Part shown: positions 9,484-19,193 of the stretch, one piece after another | How the letters are laid out: each line of letters opens with the position of its first letter | Numbering within the stretch: the first letter of the stretch is position 1 | Source: Thermophagus xiamenensis | Lineage (GTDB): Bacteria > Bacteroidota > Bacteroidia > Bacteroidales > Marinilabiliaceae | Length of the DNA stretch: 64,000 bases | Reading direction: 5' to 3' | Assembly (NCBI RefSeq): GCF_900112795.1 | Contig: NZ_FONA01000022.1 | Location: forward strand, 1-64,000 | Made by a program: the position numbers and the translations under genes | The notes under the pieces: model-generated | Told to the model about the DNA's origin: nothing | The model's database searches: none | What the model saw: the letters and a program-made list of their open reading frames with translations, nothing else

Positions 9484-10230
9484 ATGAAGTTATTAGAAGG
9501 AAAAACTGCAATTGTTACCGGAGCAGCCCGGGGAATAGGCAAAGCCATTGCCCTGCGGTTCGCCAAAGAGGGATGTAATATCGCTTTTACCGACCTTGAG
9601 TATAACGACCAGGCCAAAGCTACGGAACAGGAAGTGGCCGCCTTGGGAGTAAAAGTAAAAGCCTATGCCTCTAACGCTGCTAATTTCGAAGAAACCCAAA
9701 AAGTGGTTGAAGAAATTGTTAAAGATTTTGGGCAAGTAGATATCCTGGTTAACAATGCAGGGATTACCAAAGATACATTACTGATGCGCATGACCGAAGA
9801 ACAATGGGATGCCGTTATTAATGTAAACCTTAAATCAGCCTTTAATTTTACCAAAGCTGTTCAAAAAACCATGCTTAAACAGCGGTCCGGTTCCATTATC
9901 AATATGAGTTCGGTTGTGGGGGTAAGTGGTAATGCCGGACAAGCTAACTACAGTGCCTCAAAAGCTGGTTTGATTGGGTTCACCAAGTCTGTCGCAAAAG
10001 AATTAGGTTCTCGTGGCATTAGAAGTAATGCAGTAGCACCTGGATTTATCATTACTGAGATGACCGGGGCTTTACCCGATGACGTAAAAAAAGAGTGGGA
10101 AAGCAAAATTCCTCTGCGTCGTGGCGGTACGCCCGAAGATGTTGCCAACACATGTCTTTTCCTGGCTTCTGACCTTTCATCTTATGTTACTGGTCAGGTT
10201 ATTCATGTTTGTGGTGGAATGAATACTTAA
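9484..10230 (+). CDS. fabG: 3-oxoacyl-ACP reductase (SDR family)
   Basis: 248 residues. It performs the NADPH-dependent reduction of 3-oxoacyl-ACP in fatty-acid elongation. The TGAARGIG cofactor loop is at 12-19, NNAG at 90-93, and the catalytic Ser143, Tyr156 and Lys160 (YSASK) are in place. The C-terminal TGQVIHVCGGM is the usual FabG ending. It is monocistronic and followed by a strong terminator. A generic SDR role cannot be excluded, but the match is to housekeeping FabG. Confidence 0.93.
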   Translation: MKLLEGKTAIVTGAARGIGKAIALRFAKEGCNIAFTDLEYNDQAKATEQEVAALGVKVKAYASNAANFEETQKVVEEIVKDFGQVDILVNNAGITKDTLLMRMTEEQWDAVINVNLKSAFNFTKAVQKTMLKQRSGSIINMSSVVGVSGNAGQANYSASKAGLIGFTKSVAKELGSRGIRSNAVAPGFIITEMTGALPDDVKKEWESKIPLRRGGTPEDVANTCLFLASDLSSYVTGQVIHVCGGMNT

Positions 10231-10255
10231 TATTCCTTGTTTTTTATTATTTTAG

Positions 10256-10290
10256 AAGGTGCTTTCAACCGAAAGCGCCTTTTGTTGTTT
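10256..10290 (+). terminator. Rho-independent terminator of fabG
   Basis: AAGGTGCTTTC and GAAAGCGCCTT pair over 11 bp (one G-U) around a 4-base loop, followed by a T-rich tail. Confidence 0.85.
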
Positions 10291-10434
10291 TATTATTGAT
10301 ACTCTTTTTAATACCAGTAATTTAAATGTTAAATACTGGATTGACTTTTGAGGTATCAAAAATAACCAGTTTGCAGTGTTAATATTTTCTAAAATTATAT
10401 CAGTATTGGTTCAGATTATTAAAATATTATCCCT

Positions 10435-11598
10435 ATGAAAAATTTTAACTTTCACACACCTACCAAAATTTTGTTTGGTAAAAATAAGGTTAGTGAAATT
10501 GGACCTGAAATTAAACAATTTGGTTCAAGAGTTTTGTTGGTTTACGGCGGTGGTTCTGTTAAAAAAATCGGGTTGTATGACCAGGTGGTGGAACAGCTGC
10601 GTAATCACAACCTCTTTTTTGTAGAACTGAGCGGTGTTCAACCCAACCCCCGAATTACGTCGGTACGCGAAGGTGTCCGGCTATGTCGTGAACATAAGCT
10701 TGATTTTATACTGGCTATGGGGGGCGGTAGTGTTATTGACGCTTCAAAGGCGATTGCTGCAGGGGTGAACTATCAGGGTGACCCATGGGATTTCCCAATG
10801 CGTAAGGCACGTGTCGAAAATCCGTTACCAATAGGGACCATACTCACCCTTGCCGCTACAGGTTCCGAAATGAACGGAAATGCCGTTATTACCAATGAAG
10901 AAACACAGGAAAAGAGAGGCATGGCCAGCGATTTGTTAAAACCTAAGTTTTCTGTTTTGGATCCGGTCTATACCTTTAGTGTCAATCGTTATCATACTGC
11001 CGCAGGTACCGTCGATATGATGAGCCACCTTTTTGAAAACTATTTTGCTCCCGGCGAGGGAACATTCGTTCAGGATTCAATTGCCGAGGCAATCTTAAAA
11101 ACCTGTATCAAATATGGCCCTATAGCTCTTGAAGAACCTGAAAATTATGAGGCCCGCGCCAACCTTTTATGGGCGGGAAGTCTGGCTCTCAATGGGCTGA
11201 CCGTAACAGGCAAACTGATGGGTGATTGGGCCACACATGCCATTGAACATGAAGTGAGTGCCATTTATGACCTTACTCACGGGGCAGGGCTGGCAATTAT
11301 TCATCCTGTATGGATGAAATATGTTTTGAATGAAAAAACTGCGCCTAAGTTTGCCCGAATGGCACGAAATGTGTGGAATGTCGATGACCCCAATGACCTG
11401 TCGGCAGCTGAGAAAGGTATTGATGCTATTCGGAAATTTTTCAGCTCATTAGGTATGCCCGCAACCCTTTCGGAGGTCAATATTCCCGATGAACATTTTG
11501 AAGAGATGGGTCAAAAAGCATGTGTTTTTGGTCCGATAGGTACCTTTAAAAGACTCAATGCCGATGATGTGGTAGCCATATTGAAAAAGGCCATTTAA
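10435..11598 (+). CDS. Iron-containing alcohol dehydrogenase, YqhD/BdhA-like
   Basis: 387 residues, full length. An NADPH-dependent aldehyde reductase of the group III metal-dependent alcohol dehydrogenases. The GGGS nucleotide motif is at 96-99 (GGGSVIDASKAI). The metal ligands are Asp194, His198, His268 and His282. The C-terminal FGPIGTFKRL block is typical of the YqhD/butanol dehydrogenase branch. Its likely role is aldehyde detoxification or fermentative reduction (inference). The next gene begins 11 bases on, so the pair may be cotranscribed. Confidence 0.92.
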   Translation: MKNFNFHTPTKILFGKNKVSEIGPEIKQFGSRVLLVYGGGSVKKIGLYDQVVEQLRNHNLFFVELSGVQPNPRITSVREGVRLCREHKLDFILAMGGGSVIDASKAIAAGVNYQGDPWDFPMRKARVENPLPIGTILTLAATGSEMNGNAVITNEETQEKRGMASDLLKPKFSVLDPVYTFSVNRYHTAAGTVDMMSHLFENYFAPGEGTFVQDSIAEAILKTCIKYGPIALEEPENYEARANLLWAGSLALNGLTVTGKLMGDWATHAIEHEVSAIYDLTHGAGLAIIHPVWMKYVLNEKTAPKFARMARNVWNVDDPNDLSAAEKGIDAIRKFFSSLGMPATLSEVNIPDEHFEEMGQKACVFGPIGTFKRLNADDVVAILKKAI

Positions 11599-11609
11599 AA
11601 ATATACTTC

Positions 11610-12665
11610 ATGTACCGAATTAAAAATTGGTTTTATTTTGTCATTGCCCTTCTGTTTTCAGGGTGTGTTTCCTATTCTACAATAGGTATTGATGTTTTAA
11701 AGCCTGCCGGAGTCGAAATTCCTGTAGAAATAGCATCGGTGGTTTTGGTCGACAATTCACCGGGATATTTCAAAAGTGATACAGGGATTCACAAAATTAT
11801 CCTGCCGGGCCGAAGAGCTTATACAGTAGACACCATTCGTTTTAAAGATTTTGGAAAAGTAGCGGTGCTTACCCTGGCAGAAGCATTGAAAGATAAAGCT
11901 TTTTTTGATTCGGTATATGTCTATCCCGGGAAACCGGTTTCCAATTCCCGGGATAAAAATAATTTTTCTTTGTCAGAAGAAGTTGTTGATTCGTTATGTA
12001 ATCGTTTTAACGCTCAGGGAGTAATCTCATTGGATTATTACGACTATAACACGGTGCTTCGTGTTGATAAATCGTCTGAACTATATTATTCCACCCTTGA
12101 TGCCCGAAGCCGAACTCGATGGACTATCTATAATGGCCTGAACGGAGGGAAGGTAGATGTTTATGTGCAACGAGATACCATCTTCTGGGATGCGGCAGAT
12201 TATTCAATGAATAGTTCTGTGGCTCATCTTCCCCAATACAGAGATGCCTTAAAAATGGCCGCTCAAAATGCAGGTGTCAAGTATGCCGATTATGTTGCTC
12301 CATCCTGGGAATTACAATCAAGGAGGTTTTATATTAAAGGCCATCCCTTGTTTTATAAAGCTTCAGAAATGGTTTCCGAAGGGAAATGGGAAGAGGCCGG
12401 CAGAATTTGGTATTATGTCTATCAAAACGGAAAAGGTAAGCAAAAGGCCAGAGCAGCTTTTAACCTGGCATTAAGCAAAGAGATGCAGGGCGATTTTCTT
12501 GAAGCGGCAGCCTGGGCCTGGAAAGGATTGGAGGAATATCAAAATTTGAAAAGCCTTTCGGCCAATCAAGCGGAGAAAGACTTTTGTAAGTTTTATTACA
12601 TGCTTTTGGCCCGTAGGATGCAGGAAAAGAAAAAACTGGATGCCCAATATGGAGTTGAACAATAA
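11610..12665 (+). CDS. DUF6340 family lipoprotein
   Basis: 351 residues. A signal peptide ends in LFSGC, giving a lipidated Cys19. An N-terminal DUF6340-like part (VEIPVEIASVVLVDNSPG) is followed by a helical, TPR-like C-terminal half (about 245-340) with repeats such as KWEEAGRIWYYVYQNG. The function is unknown; members are cell-envelope lipoproteins common in Bacteroidales. Its last 26 bases overlap the start of the PBP4-like gene, which indicates translational coupling. Confidence 0.85.
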   Translation: MYRIKNWFYFVIALLFSGCVSYSTIGIDVLKPAGVEIPVEIASVVLVDNSPGYFKSDTGIHKIILPGRRAYTVDTIRFKDFGKVAVLTLAEALKDKAFFDSVYVYPGKPVSNSRDKNNFSLSEEVVDSLCNRFNAQGVISLDYYDYNTVLRVDKSSELYYSTLDARSRTRWTIYNGLNGGKVDVYVQRDTIFWDAADYSMNSSVAHLPQYRDALKMAAQNAGVKYADYVAPSWELQSRRFYIKGHPLFYKASEMVSEGKWEEAGRIWYYVYQNGKGKQKARAAFNLALSKEMQGDFLEAAAWAWKGLEEYQNLKSLSANQAEKDFCKFYYMLLARRMQEKKKLDAQYGVEQ

Positions 12666-14076
12666 AAAGTACTACGCAGGTACTTTACTATTCTTGATGA
12701 TATTTTTTGTGTTTTCGGGTCGAGCCCAAAAACCGGAAGGTATTCCCCGATATGCTTTGGTATCGGCAATTATTAAGGACCTTTCTTCCCGAAAAGTATT
12801 GGCAGCATATAATCCTGAAAAAAATATGCTTTCTGCCAGTTTAATGAAACTGGTTACTACTGCAACAGCGCTGGACCTTCTGGGTAAGGATTTTAAGTAT
12901 TCCACTAAATTTTGGATATCGGGCCCCGTCAAAAATGGAATTTTAGAGGGCGATCTAATTATCGAAGGCGGCGGGGATCCTACTCTGGGTTCTAAATATT
13001 TCCCTTCCAGTTATCCCGATTCGGTTCTTCTTTATGTGAAAAATATCTTGAATGCAAACGGTATAAACAAAATCAACGGTAAAATATTGGTTGATGAAAG
13101 CTATTTAAAAGGTTCTCGATATCCTTCCCGTAGACTCTGGGAAGATATGGGCAATTATTATGGTGCTCCGCCAGCAGCACTGTCGTGGCGAGATAATACT
13201 TTTACTATAGTTTTAAGGTCACCTGAAAAAATTGGGGCCAGATGTTCTGTGGTTTCTGTTTCACCATCCGTAGAAAATGTCTCTTTCGATTGTCAGGTAA
13301 TAGCGGCCAAACATGATAAGGATAGTGCCTATATTTATGGTCTTTCAGGCCTTGAACGCTGGGAAATTAGAGGGTCCATTCCCGCCGGTCGAAATCACTT
13401 CAGAATTAAAGGGGCACTGCCCGAACCCGGATTGATATTTGCTGCCGAAGTGGGCAAATTGTTGGATGATAGTGACAATATTGTAATTGAAAAGATAAAT
13501 AATGATGATTGGCGGGCTAAAGCCCAACTAATAGGGCAGTTATATTCACCCCCTTTATCCGATATTGTACGGGCTATAAATCATTACAGTATTAACCTGG
13601 CGGCCGACCATTTACTTATTTCAATAGGTCAAACAGCAAGGCAGGAGAATGCGCCGGATTGGGATGTAGGAATTCAACTCATTAAAAACTATTGGGCTAA
13701 TAAAAAGCAGTCATACTTTCTCAATATAAAAGATGGAAGTGGCCTGGCACCACAAAGTAGTGTGTCGCCCGCCTTTCTGGTTGATATGCTGGCTGATATT
13801 TATAGTGATAGTTCACGATTCGAAACCTTCAAAAATTCATTGGCCATAAGTGGTGTAAGCGGTACTCTGAAATATATCTGGAACCAGTCTGCATTAAAGG
13901 GTATGGTGTATGGCAAGAGCGGTTCCATGAAAGATGTGTTAGGGTATGCCGGTTATGTTTTCCGTGACGGTCAGTCTCCATTGGCTTTTGCCGTAATGGT
14001 TAACCATCACGGCAAGGATAATAGTGAAATAAAAAAGTATATTGAACGCTGGTTGGAAAAGATGGTTGATATGTAA
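12640..14076 (+). CDS. dacB: D-alanyl-D-alanine carboxypeptidase/endopeptidase (PBP4, S13 family)
   Basis: 478 residues. A periplasmic penicillin-binding protein that trims or cuts peptidoglycan peptides. A signal peptide runs to about residue 30 (FSGRAQ). The SxxK motif is Ser67-Lys70 (SLMK), the SxN motif is S317-I-N319, and the K-(T/S)-G motif is K426-S-G. The large insert domain between the first two motifs is usual for S13. It overlaps the upstream lipoprotein gene by 26 bases; the second ATG at 12649 would reduce this to 17, and either start keeps the signal peptide. Confidence 0.92.
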   Translation: MPNMELNNKKYYAGTLLFLMIFFVFSGRAQKPEGIPRYALVSAIIKDLSSRKVLAAYNPEKNMLSASLMKLVTTATALDLLGKDFKYSTKFWISGPVKNGILEGDLIIEGGGDPTLGSKYFPSSYPDSVLLYVKNILNANGINKINGKILVDESYLKGSRYPSRRLWEDMGNYYGAPPAALSWRDNTFTIVLRSPEKIGARCSVVSVSPSVENVSFDCQVIAAKHDKDSAYIYGLSGLERWEIRGSIPAGRNHFRIKGALPEPGLIFAAEVGKLLDDSDNIVIEKINNDDWRAKAQLIGQLYSPPLSDIVRAINHYSINLAADHLLISIGQTARQENAPDWDVGIQLIKNYWANKKQSYFLNIKDGSGLAPQSSVSPAFLVDMLADIYSDSSRFETFKNSLAISGVSGTLKYIWNQSALKGMVYGKSGSMKDVLGYAGYVFRDGQSPLAFAVMVNHHGKDNSEIKKYIERWLEKMVDM

Positions 14077-14215
14077 TATATAGGCCAATAGGCTGATAGG
14101 CCAATAGGCAATGAGGTTGAGAAGATTGAAGAAATTGATATACGAAATAGACAATTGACTAACTACTAAGTACTAATGACTGCTTTTAAGAATCTAAATT
14201 TCAATTATGTAAGTA
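14077..14215. repeat. Dispersed modular repeat, copy D
   Basis: The order is TAGGCCAATAGGCTGATAGG (two to three degenerate 16-bp units), GATTGAAGAAATTGATA, AAATAGACAATT, four heptamer-like units (GACTAAC, TACTAAG, TACTAAT, GACTGC), and a tail TTTTAAGAATCTAAATTTCAA, then TTATGTAAGTAAATTTTATGC. That tail matches copies E and G. It ends on the start of the next gene. Confidence 0.8.
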
Positions 14216-14221
14216 AATTTT

Positions 14222-14995
14222 ATGCTAATGAGAATAGCCTTGATAGAAACTTCTTTACATTGGGGTGATGTTAATAAAAACTTGAATCATTATGAGGAAC
14301 TATTAAAAAGTGTTGAATCAGGTTGTAGAATGGTTTTTCTCCCCGAAATGTTCTCTACCGGTTTTACTATGGAGCCGGAAAAATTAGAGCCCGGAGCTAT
14401 TGAAAAAGTTCCTCAATGGATGAGTGATATGTCGGTCAGGTATAACATCGCATTGGGCGGTAGTACCGTTGCTGCAGGTAAAGAGGGATTTTTCAATCGT
14501 TTTTACTTTTGTTTGCCGAATGGTGAAATGTTTTATTATGATAAACGACATCTTTTCCGGATGGGAGAGGAGGACCAACATTATCAGCCCGGAAAAGAAC
14601 GAAAGATATTTTATTTTGAGGGATGGCGTATTTTACCACAGGTCTGTTATGACTTACGTTTCCCGGTATGGAGTCGAAATAGGGGCGATTACGATTTGAT
14701 GGTAAATGTAGCCAACTGGCCATCGGCCCGTCAGGATGTTTGGTCTGCCTTGCTTAAAGCACGAGCAATAGAGAACCAGTGTTATGTTGCCGGGGTTAAT
14801 CGAACAGGTTCCGACCCTAATGTGAATTATGCAGGAGGCTCTGTTGTTTTTTCACCTAAAGGTGAAATTTTGAGTTCTTCTTCCAAGAAAAATTCTCAAA
14901 TCATTTATGCCAATTTAGACCTGGATGCTTTAAACCATTTCCGCCAAAAATTTCCCGTCTGGAAAGATGCAGATGAGTTTGAGGTTAAGCTTTAA
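14222..14995 (+). CDS. Omega-amidase / nitrilase-superfamily hydrolase, YafV-like
   Basis: 257 residues. A carbon-nitrogen hydrolase of the omega-amidase type, which hydrolyses 2-oxoglutaramate and 2-oxosuccinamate and so repairs transamination side products. The catalytic triad is visible as Glu in FLPEMFSTGF, Lys in YDKRHLF and Cys in QVCYDLRFP. The start could be the ATG at 14222 or 14228 (MRIALIE). The upstream repeat copy D supplies the 5' region. The assignment to YafV rather than another nitrilase branch rests on the FSTGF and CYDLRFP blocks. Confidence 0.88.
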   Translation: MLMRIALIETSLHWGDVNKNLNHYEELLKSVESGCRMVFLPEMFSTGFTMEPEKLEPGAIEKVPQWMSDMSVRYNIALGGSTVAAGKEGFFNRFYFCLPNGEMFYYDKRHLFRMGEEDQHYQPGKERKIFYFEGWRILPQVCYDLRFPVWSRNRGDYDLMVNVANWPSARQDVWSALLKARAIENQCYVAGVNRTGSDPNVNYAGGSVVFSPKGEILSSSSKKNSQIIYANLDLDALNHFRQKFPVWKDADEFEVKL

Positions 14996-15278
14996 AACTC
15001 TAATAACTGCAACTATCGAGAAACATTGATTTTTTAGATTTTAAGATATCTGAGTTCCTTATGGATGTTGAGACTCATATGGTTCAAAATAGATAGAAAA
15101 TTGATTAAAGCAATTTTGAAAAGGTGTTATTTACTACTCATCCTTCTTGGAATTATCATAACTTCAAGATTAACAAACTAGTATTAGATAAAATTTTTGA
15201 AAAAAATGTGGTTGTTGTTTGACAAATGCTGTATTTCAATTTTTTAGAATCATCATAATATGATAGCCAATTATTTTC
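14996..15278. other. Intergenic, nothing recognised
   Basis: AT-rich sequence without a supportable ORF, hairpin terminator or repeat. It borders the fragment of a leftward hydrolase gene. Confidence 0.5.
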
Positions 15279-15545
15279 CTAAATATCAGATTTTTCCTGT
15301 TGACTTAAGCACTCTTTAAAGAATTTCAATATTTCTTGTCTGACCCATTCCGGATGTTCGTGTCCTGGGTTCTCATAGTTTTTTATCCTTGCATTTATAT
15401 TTTTGCTATAATAAATTTTTTTACATGCTTCCAATCGGTTGGGAAACATTTTCCGTCCAATATATTGATAAATTAATTTTCTTTCCTCAATATCATATCC
15501 ATCTTCATACGGGATGGCATTATTATTCTTGATTGAAAGAATTCC
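15279..15545 (-). pseudogene. C-terminal fragment of an alpha/beta-hydrolase-like gene
   Basis: A minus frame open from about 15545 to the TAG at 15279 reads like a protein: IPYEDGYDIEERKLIYQY, GRKMFPNRLEACKKIYY, then NYENPGHEHPEWVRQEIL and KFFKECL. The GHEHPEWV block looks like the catalytic-His end of an alpha/beta hydrolase. It has no start codon in frame, no N-terminal half and no nucleophile elbow. Its 5' side runs into the promoter and start of the radical SAM gene, so it appears to be a remnant left by a deletion. Family assignment is by pattern only. Confidence 0.65.
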
Positions 15546-15546
15546 T

Positions 15547-15554
15547 TATCTTTG
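15547..15554 (+). promoter_or_regulatory. -7 element TATCTTTG deciding the start of the radical SAM gene
   Basis: A perfect TAnnTTTG match. Transcription should start around 15561, just before the ATG at 15566 and downstream of the ATG at 15533, so the longer reading frame cannot be the translated one from this promoter. Confidence 0.65.
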
Positions 15555-15565
15555 AAAATAAAACC

Positions 15566-16534
15566 ATGCCGCTTATTTATCCGTGGGGTAATGATAATCC
15601 CTTTAATGATTACAGCAGTTTTTTGAAAAACAAGTTTCATCGGAGGGTGCAGAAACTTTCTTTAAATGTGGGATTTACCTGTCCTAACAGAGACGGTACT
15701 AAAGGAAGAGGGGGATGTACCTTTTGCAACAACGATTCCTTTAACCCCGATTATTGCGAACCTCATTTTAGTATTACCGAACAGCTTAATAAGGGAATCG
15801 AAAAATTTAATGAACGGTATCCCGACCAGTATTATTTGGCATATTTCCAGGCCTATACCAATACGTATGGTCCGTTAAGTTATTTAAAAAGTTTGTATGA
15901 AGAGGCGTTGTTACATCCTAAAATAAGAGGATTGGTAATTGGTACCCGACCCGACTGTTTGCCTGATAGTCTCATTGATTGGCTTTCGAAGTTACAAAGC
16001 AGGTATTATATTGTTGTAGAGTTGGGCATTGAATCTACTAATGAGGATACGTTGATAAAAGTTAACCGTGGACATACATTTGCTGAAACATGCGATGCTA
16101 TTTTCCGATTGAATAAGGCCGGTATTCCGGTGGGTAGCCATCTGATTTTAGGTCTTCCCGGAGAAACCGAGCAGATGATGCTGCAACATGCCGAGCGTCT
16201 CTCGACCCTTCCTTTAGACTACCTGAAAATTCATCAACTTCAATATATAAAGGGCTCTGCCCTGGGGTATCAGTATTTAAAAAATCCGGAAATGTTTCAT
16301 GTTTTTGACATGGATGAATATGTTGAACTGGTGATAGCTTTTCTGGAACGATTGAATCCTAATATTGTTATTGAACGATTAGCCAGCCAGGCACCTTTTA
16401 ACTTATTAATAGCCCCCAAATGGGCTTTGAAAAACTACCAGATGACTGAACTGATTAAAAAGAGAATGAAACAACGAAATACCTGGCAAGGAAAATTATT
16501 GGGCGTTTGTACTGCCGAAAACCCTGCGAAGTAG
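15566..16534 (+). CDS. TIGR01212 family radical SAM protein (YhcC-like)
   Basis: 322 residues from the ATG at 15566. The frame extends to an ATG at 15533, but the -7 element sits between the two. The cluster motif has the wide spacing of this family: Cys39, then Cys51 and Cys54 (CPNRD then GGCTFC). A GLPGE block follows mid-protein. The family is conserved but its substrate is not established; an RNA- or protein-modifying role is assumed from its oxygen-independent radical chemistry. Its 3' end overlaps the convergent DUF4197 gene by 39 bases. Confidence 0.9.
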   Translation: MPLIYPWGNDNPFNDYSSFLKNKFHRRVQKLSLNVGFTCPNRDGTKGRGGCTFCNNDSFNPDYCEPHFSITEQLNKGIEKFNERYPDQYYLAYFQAYTNTYGPLSYLKSLYEEALLHPKIRGLVIGTRPDCLPDSLIDWLSKLQSRYYIVVELGIESTNEDTLIKVNRGHTFAETCDAIFRLNKAGIPVGSHLILGLPGETEQMMLQHAERLSTLPLDYLKIHQLQYIKGSALGYQYLKNPEMFHVFDMDEYVELVIAFLERLNPNIVIERLASQAPFNLLIAPKWALKNYQMTELIKKRMKQRNTWQGKLLGVCTAENPAK

Positions 16535-17248
16535 ATCTGTTACCCGTGCTTCGGCATTGGTTCGTATTTCTTTCTCTTCATTGGCAAGCTTTAAAAAGAG
16601 ACCATCCAGGGCTTTCTCTGTAAGATATTGATCTAATTCCATTTCCACGCTCTCTAAATCGGCCATTTGACCTATAAATGATTGTGCAACACGATTCCAC
16701 TGGCTGGTAAGGGTTTCCCACGCTTCAGCAGTTGAAATATTACCTGCCAATTTTTTTTCTACGCTGGCTTTTATTTTTGGCTTATACAAGTCATACAGTT
16801 CATCATAGGTTTGCATTCTTAAATATTGTGTTGCGGCATCAGTTTCGCCATTAAGAATTTTAAAGCCATCCTGTATGGTCATTTGGGAAATGGCTTTGGC
16901 AAATATTGGTGCTGCTTCCCTGGCCGCATCTTCTGCTGCACGATTGATGCGTAACAAAACATCTTCCACCATTTTTTCGCCACCGGGAATTTTTGATAGA
17001 TTGTCAGTGATGGTTTGTGCCTGTGGTGGCAGGGTGATCTTTACCAATTCATCACCATAATAACCATTGGTTTTGGCCAGGGTTTTGGCAGCAGAATCGG
17101 CACCAATTACAAGGGCCTGCTTCAACCCGCTAATGACTTCACTTTGAGTTAGTGGTTGATTAGCACCGAAATCTTTTACCACCTGAGACAATTCGGCACA
17201 GGACATAAATATTAACAGGATGGGAAAGGATACGAATAATTTTTTCAT
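16496..17248 (-). CDS. DUF4197 family lipoprotein
   Basis: 250 residues. A signal peptide ends in IFMSC, with lipidated Cys17. The rest is a mostly helical DUF4197 domain with the typical blocks TQSEVISGLKQAL, ITLPP and GFKILNGETDAATQYL. The function is unknown and the location is the periplasmic or outer-membrane face. It converges on, and overlaps, the radical SAM gene. Confidence 0.9.
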   Translation of the reverse strand: MKKLFVSFPILLIFMSCAELSQVVKDFGANQPLTQSEVISGLKQALVIGADSAAKTLAKTNGYYGDELVKITLPPQAQTITDNLSKIPGGEKMVEDVLLRINRAAEDAAREAAPIFAKAISQMTIQDGFKILNGETDAATQYLRMQTYDELYDLYKPKIKASVEKKLAGNISTAEAWETLTSQWNRVAQSFIGQMADLESVEMELDQYLTEKALDGLFLKLANEEKEIRTNAEARVTDLLRRVFGSTNAQ

Positions 17249-17292
17249 ATTATAATTTGATGATTAATAATTTTTGTTTTGTTGTAACTTTT

Positions 17293-19182
17293 TTATTTAC
17301 ACTGTTTTGTGTTCCGGCCTTTTCTGGAATTATCATTGGCTTTAGGTTCCAAAAGGCGTTTGGCTAAATCGTGCCAGCCGGCTTTTTGCATCCTTTTTAT
17401 TAACTGCTTCCGTTTCCGGGGTTGATACCAGAAAAAATATTGTCGTTGGTTCTCTTTTTCTTGACGGGAACGGGCAACAAAGACTTTTTTTAGATTGTAA
17501 GGATTTAAGCCGCTGTAATACATTACGGTGGCTAATGTCATAGGGGTGGGTGTAAAGTCTTGAATTTGTTCTAGTGTAAAGTTAAGGTTTTTGGTTTCAA
17601 TGGCAAGTTGGGCCATATCCTTTTCTTCGCAATCCGGATGACTTGAAATAAAATAAGGGATGAGTTGTTGATTGAGTCCGCTTTCCTGATTAATTTGGTT
17701 GAATAGGTTGGTGAACTTTCTGAAAAGAGTAAATGATGGCTTGCGCATCGCTTTTAATACTTTATCGGAAGTATGCTCGGGAGCCACTTTTAACCGTCCT
17801 GAAACATGATTTATAATGAGTTCTTTCAAATATTTTTCATGAGAGGGGTCCTTTTTGCCGTTTGGTGGAGTTTGTAACAACATATCGTAACGTACGCCAC
17901 TGCCTATGAAAGATTTCTTTATTTCTTTTATCTGGTCAACTTTTTTGTATATGTTAAGCAAGGGCTCATGTGAAGTATTTAGGTTAGGACAGATTTTGGG
18001 TGATATGCAAGACGGTTTGGAACATTTTTTACATAATGAGATATTCTTCCCTTGCATGCGATACATATTGGCACTGGGTCCACCCAAATCAGATATATAG
18101 CCTTTAAAGTGATTGCTTTGGGTTATCTTTTTTACTTCCTGAAGAATTGATTTTTCGGAACGTGACACAACAAATTTACCCTGATGGGCAGAAATGGTAC
18201 AAAAACTACATCCTCCGAAACAGCCACGATGCAGGGTTACCGAGTGTTTAATCATTTCAAATGCGGGAATGGCACCCTTCTTTTTATATCTTGGATGTGG
18301 TAACCGGGTGTAGGGAAGGTCGAAGGCATAGTCCGTTTCTTTTTCATCGGATGGCGGGAAGGGTGGATTTACCACTATTCTTTTATTGCCTGTGATCTGA
18401 TGCAAACGAGCCGGATACATTTTGTTGGATTCTTCTTCTATATGCCTGAAGTTTTTTGCAAATTTTGCCTTATCGTTTAAACATGCTTCGTGAGAATACA
18501 ATTCTATATCTGAACTGCTCCATTTTTTATGTTTGGGAAGAGGTTGGTCTTTGTCTGTCAAAATAGCTGTTTGGGGAAGTGTGGTGAGGTTTTGTAACGG
18601 AACTCCTTTTTGCATGAGTTTCACCATGTGTTGGATCGGTCGTTCCGCCATTCCATAAATTAACATGTCGGCGCCTGACCAGAAAAGCATATTGGGTTTT
18701 AGTTCTTCACTCCAGTAGTCGTAATGGGTAAAACGGCGCATGGAGGCCTCTATGCCGCCAATAATTACAGGAATATTAGGGTATAACTTTTTGAGTATTC
18801 TCGTGTAAACAACGGTTGCATAGTCGGGACGAAAACCTGCTTTTCCTCCGGGTGTGTAGGCATCGTCCGAACGTAGGCGTTTCCCTGCAGTATAGTGGTT
18901 CACCATGGAATCCATGTTCCCGGCTGTTACGGCAAAAAATAATTTTGGTGCACCTAATTTCCGGAAGTCTCGCAAATCATCACGCCAGTTGGGTTGGGGG
19001 ACGATTGCCACACGAAGGCCCATGTCCAGTAATACGCGTCCTATGACTGCCGCACCAAAAGATGGGTGGTCAACGTAAGCATCTCCCGAAAATAGAATGA
19101 CGTCCAATTCATCCCAGCCATGGGCTTCTACTTCTTTTACTGATGTAGGTAGCCAATCGGTAATGTGATATTGATGTTCCAA
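17293..19182 (-). CDS. YgiQ family radical SAM protein
   Basis: 629 residues, in the family range. The radical SAM cluster is Cys321, Cys325 and Cys328 (RGCFGGCSFC). An N-terminal cobalamin-binding-like region carries the hallmark SGDAYVDHPSFG, and a Cys-rich segment (CKKCSKPSCISPKICPN) follows the core. The substrate is unknown. The start must be the TTG at 19182: no in-frame ATG exists upstream, and a TATCTTTG -7 element lies only about 12 bases before it, so the transcript is nearly leaderless. The C-terminal tail is basic and Asn/Lys-rich. Confidence 0.93.
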   Translation of the reverse strand: MEHQYHITDWLPTSVKEVEAHGWDELDVILFSGDAYVDHPSFGAAVIGRVLLDMGLRVAIVPQPNWRDDLRDFRKLGAPKLFFAVTAGNMDSMVNHYTAGKRLRSDDAYTPGGKAGFRPDYATVVYTRILKKLYPNIPVIIGGIEASMRRFTHYDYWSEELKPNMLFWSGADMLIYGMAERPIQHMVKLMQKGVPLQNLTTLPQTAILTDKDQPLPKHKKWSSSDIELYSHEACLNDKAKFAKNFRHIEEESNKMYPARLHQITGNKRIVVNPPFPPSDEKETDYAFDLPYTRLPHPRYKKKGAIPAFEMIKHSVTLHRGCFGGCSFCTISAHQGKFVVSRSEKSILQEVKKITQSNHFKGYISDLGGPSANMYRMQGKNISLCKKCSKPSCISPKICPNLNTSHEPLLNIYKKVDQIKEIKKSFIGSGVRYDMLLQTPPNGKKDPSHEKYLKELIINHVSGRLKVAPEHTSDKVLKAMRKPSFTLFRKFTNLFNQINQESGLNQQLIPYFISSHPDCEEKDMAQLAIETKNLNFTLEQIQDFTPTPMTLATVMYYSGLNPYNLKKVFVARSRQEKENQRQYFFWYQPRKRKQLIKRMQKAGWHDLAKRLLEPKANDNSRKGRNTKQCK

Positions 19183-19193
19183 TGTTTTTTCTG

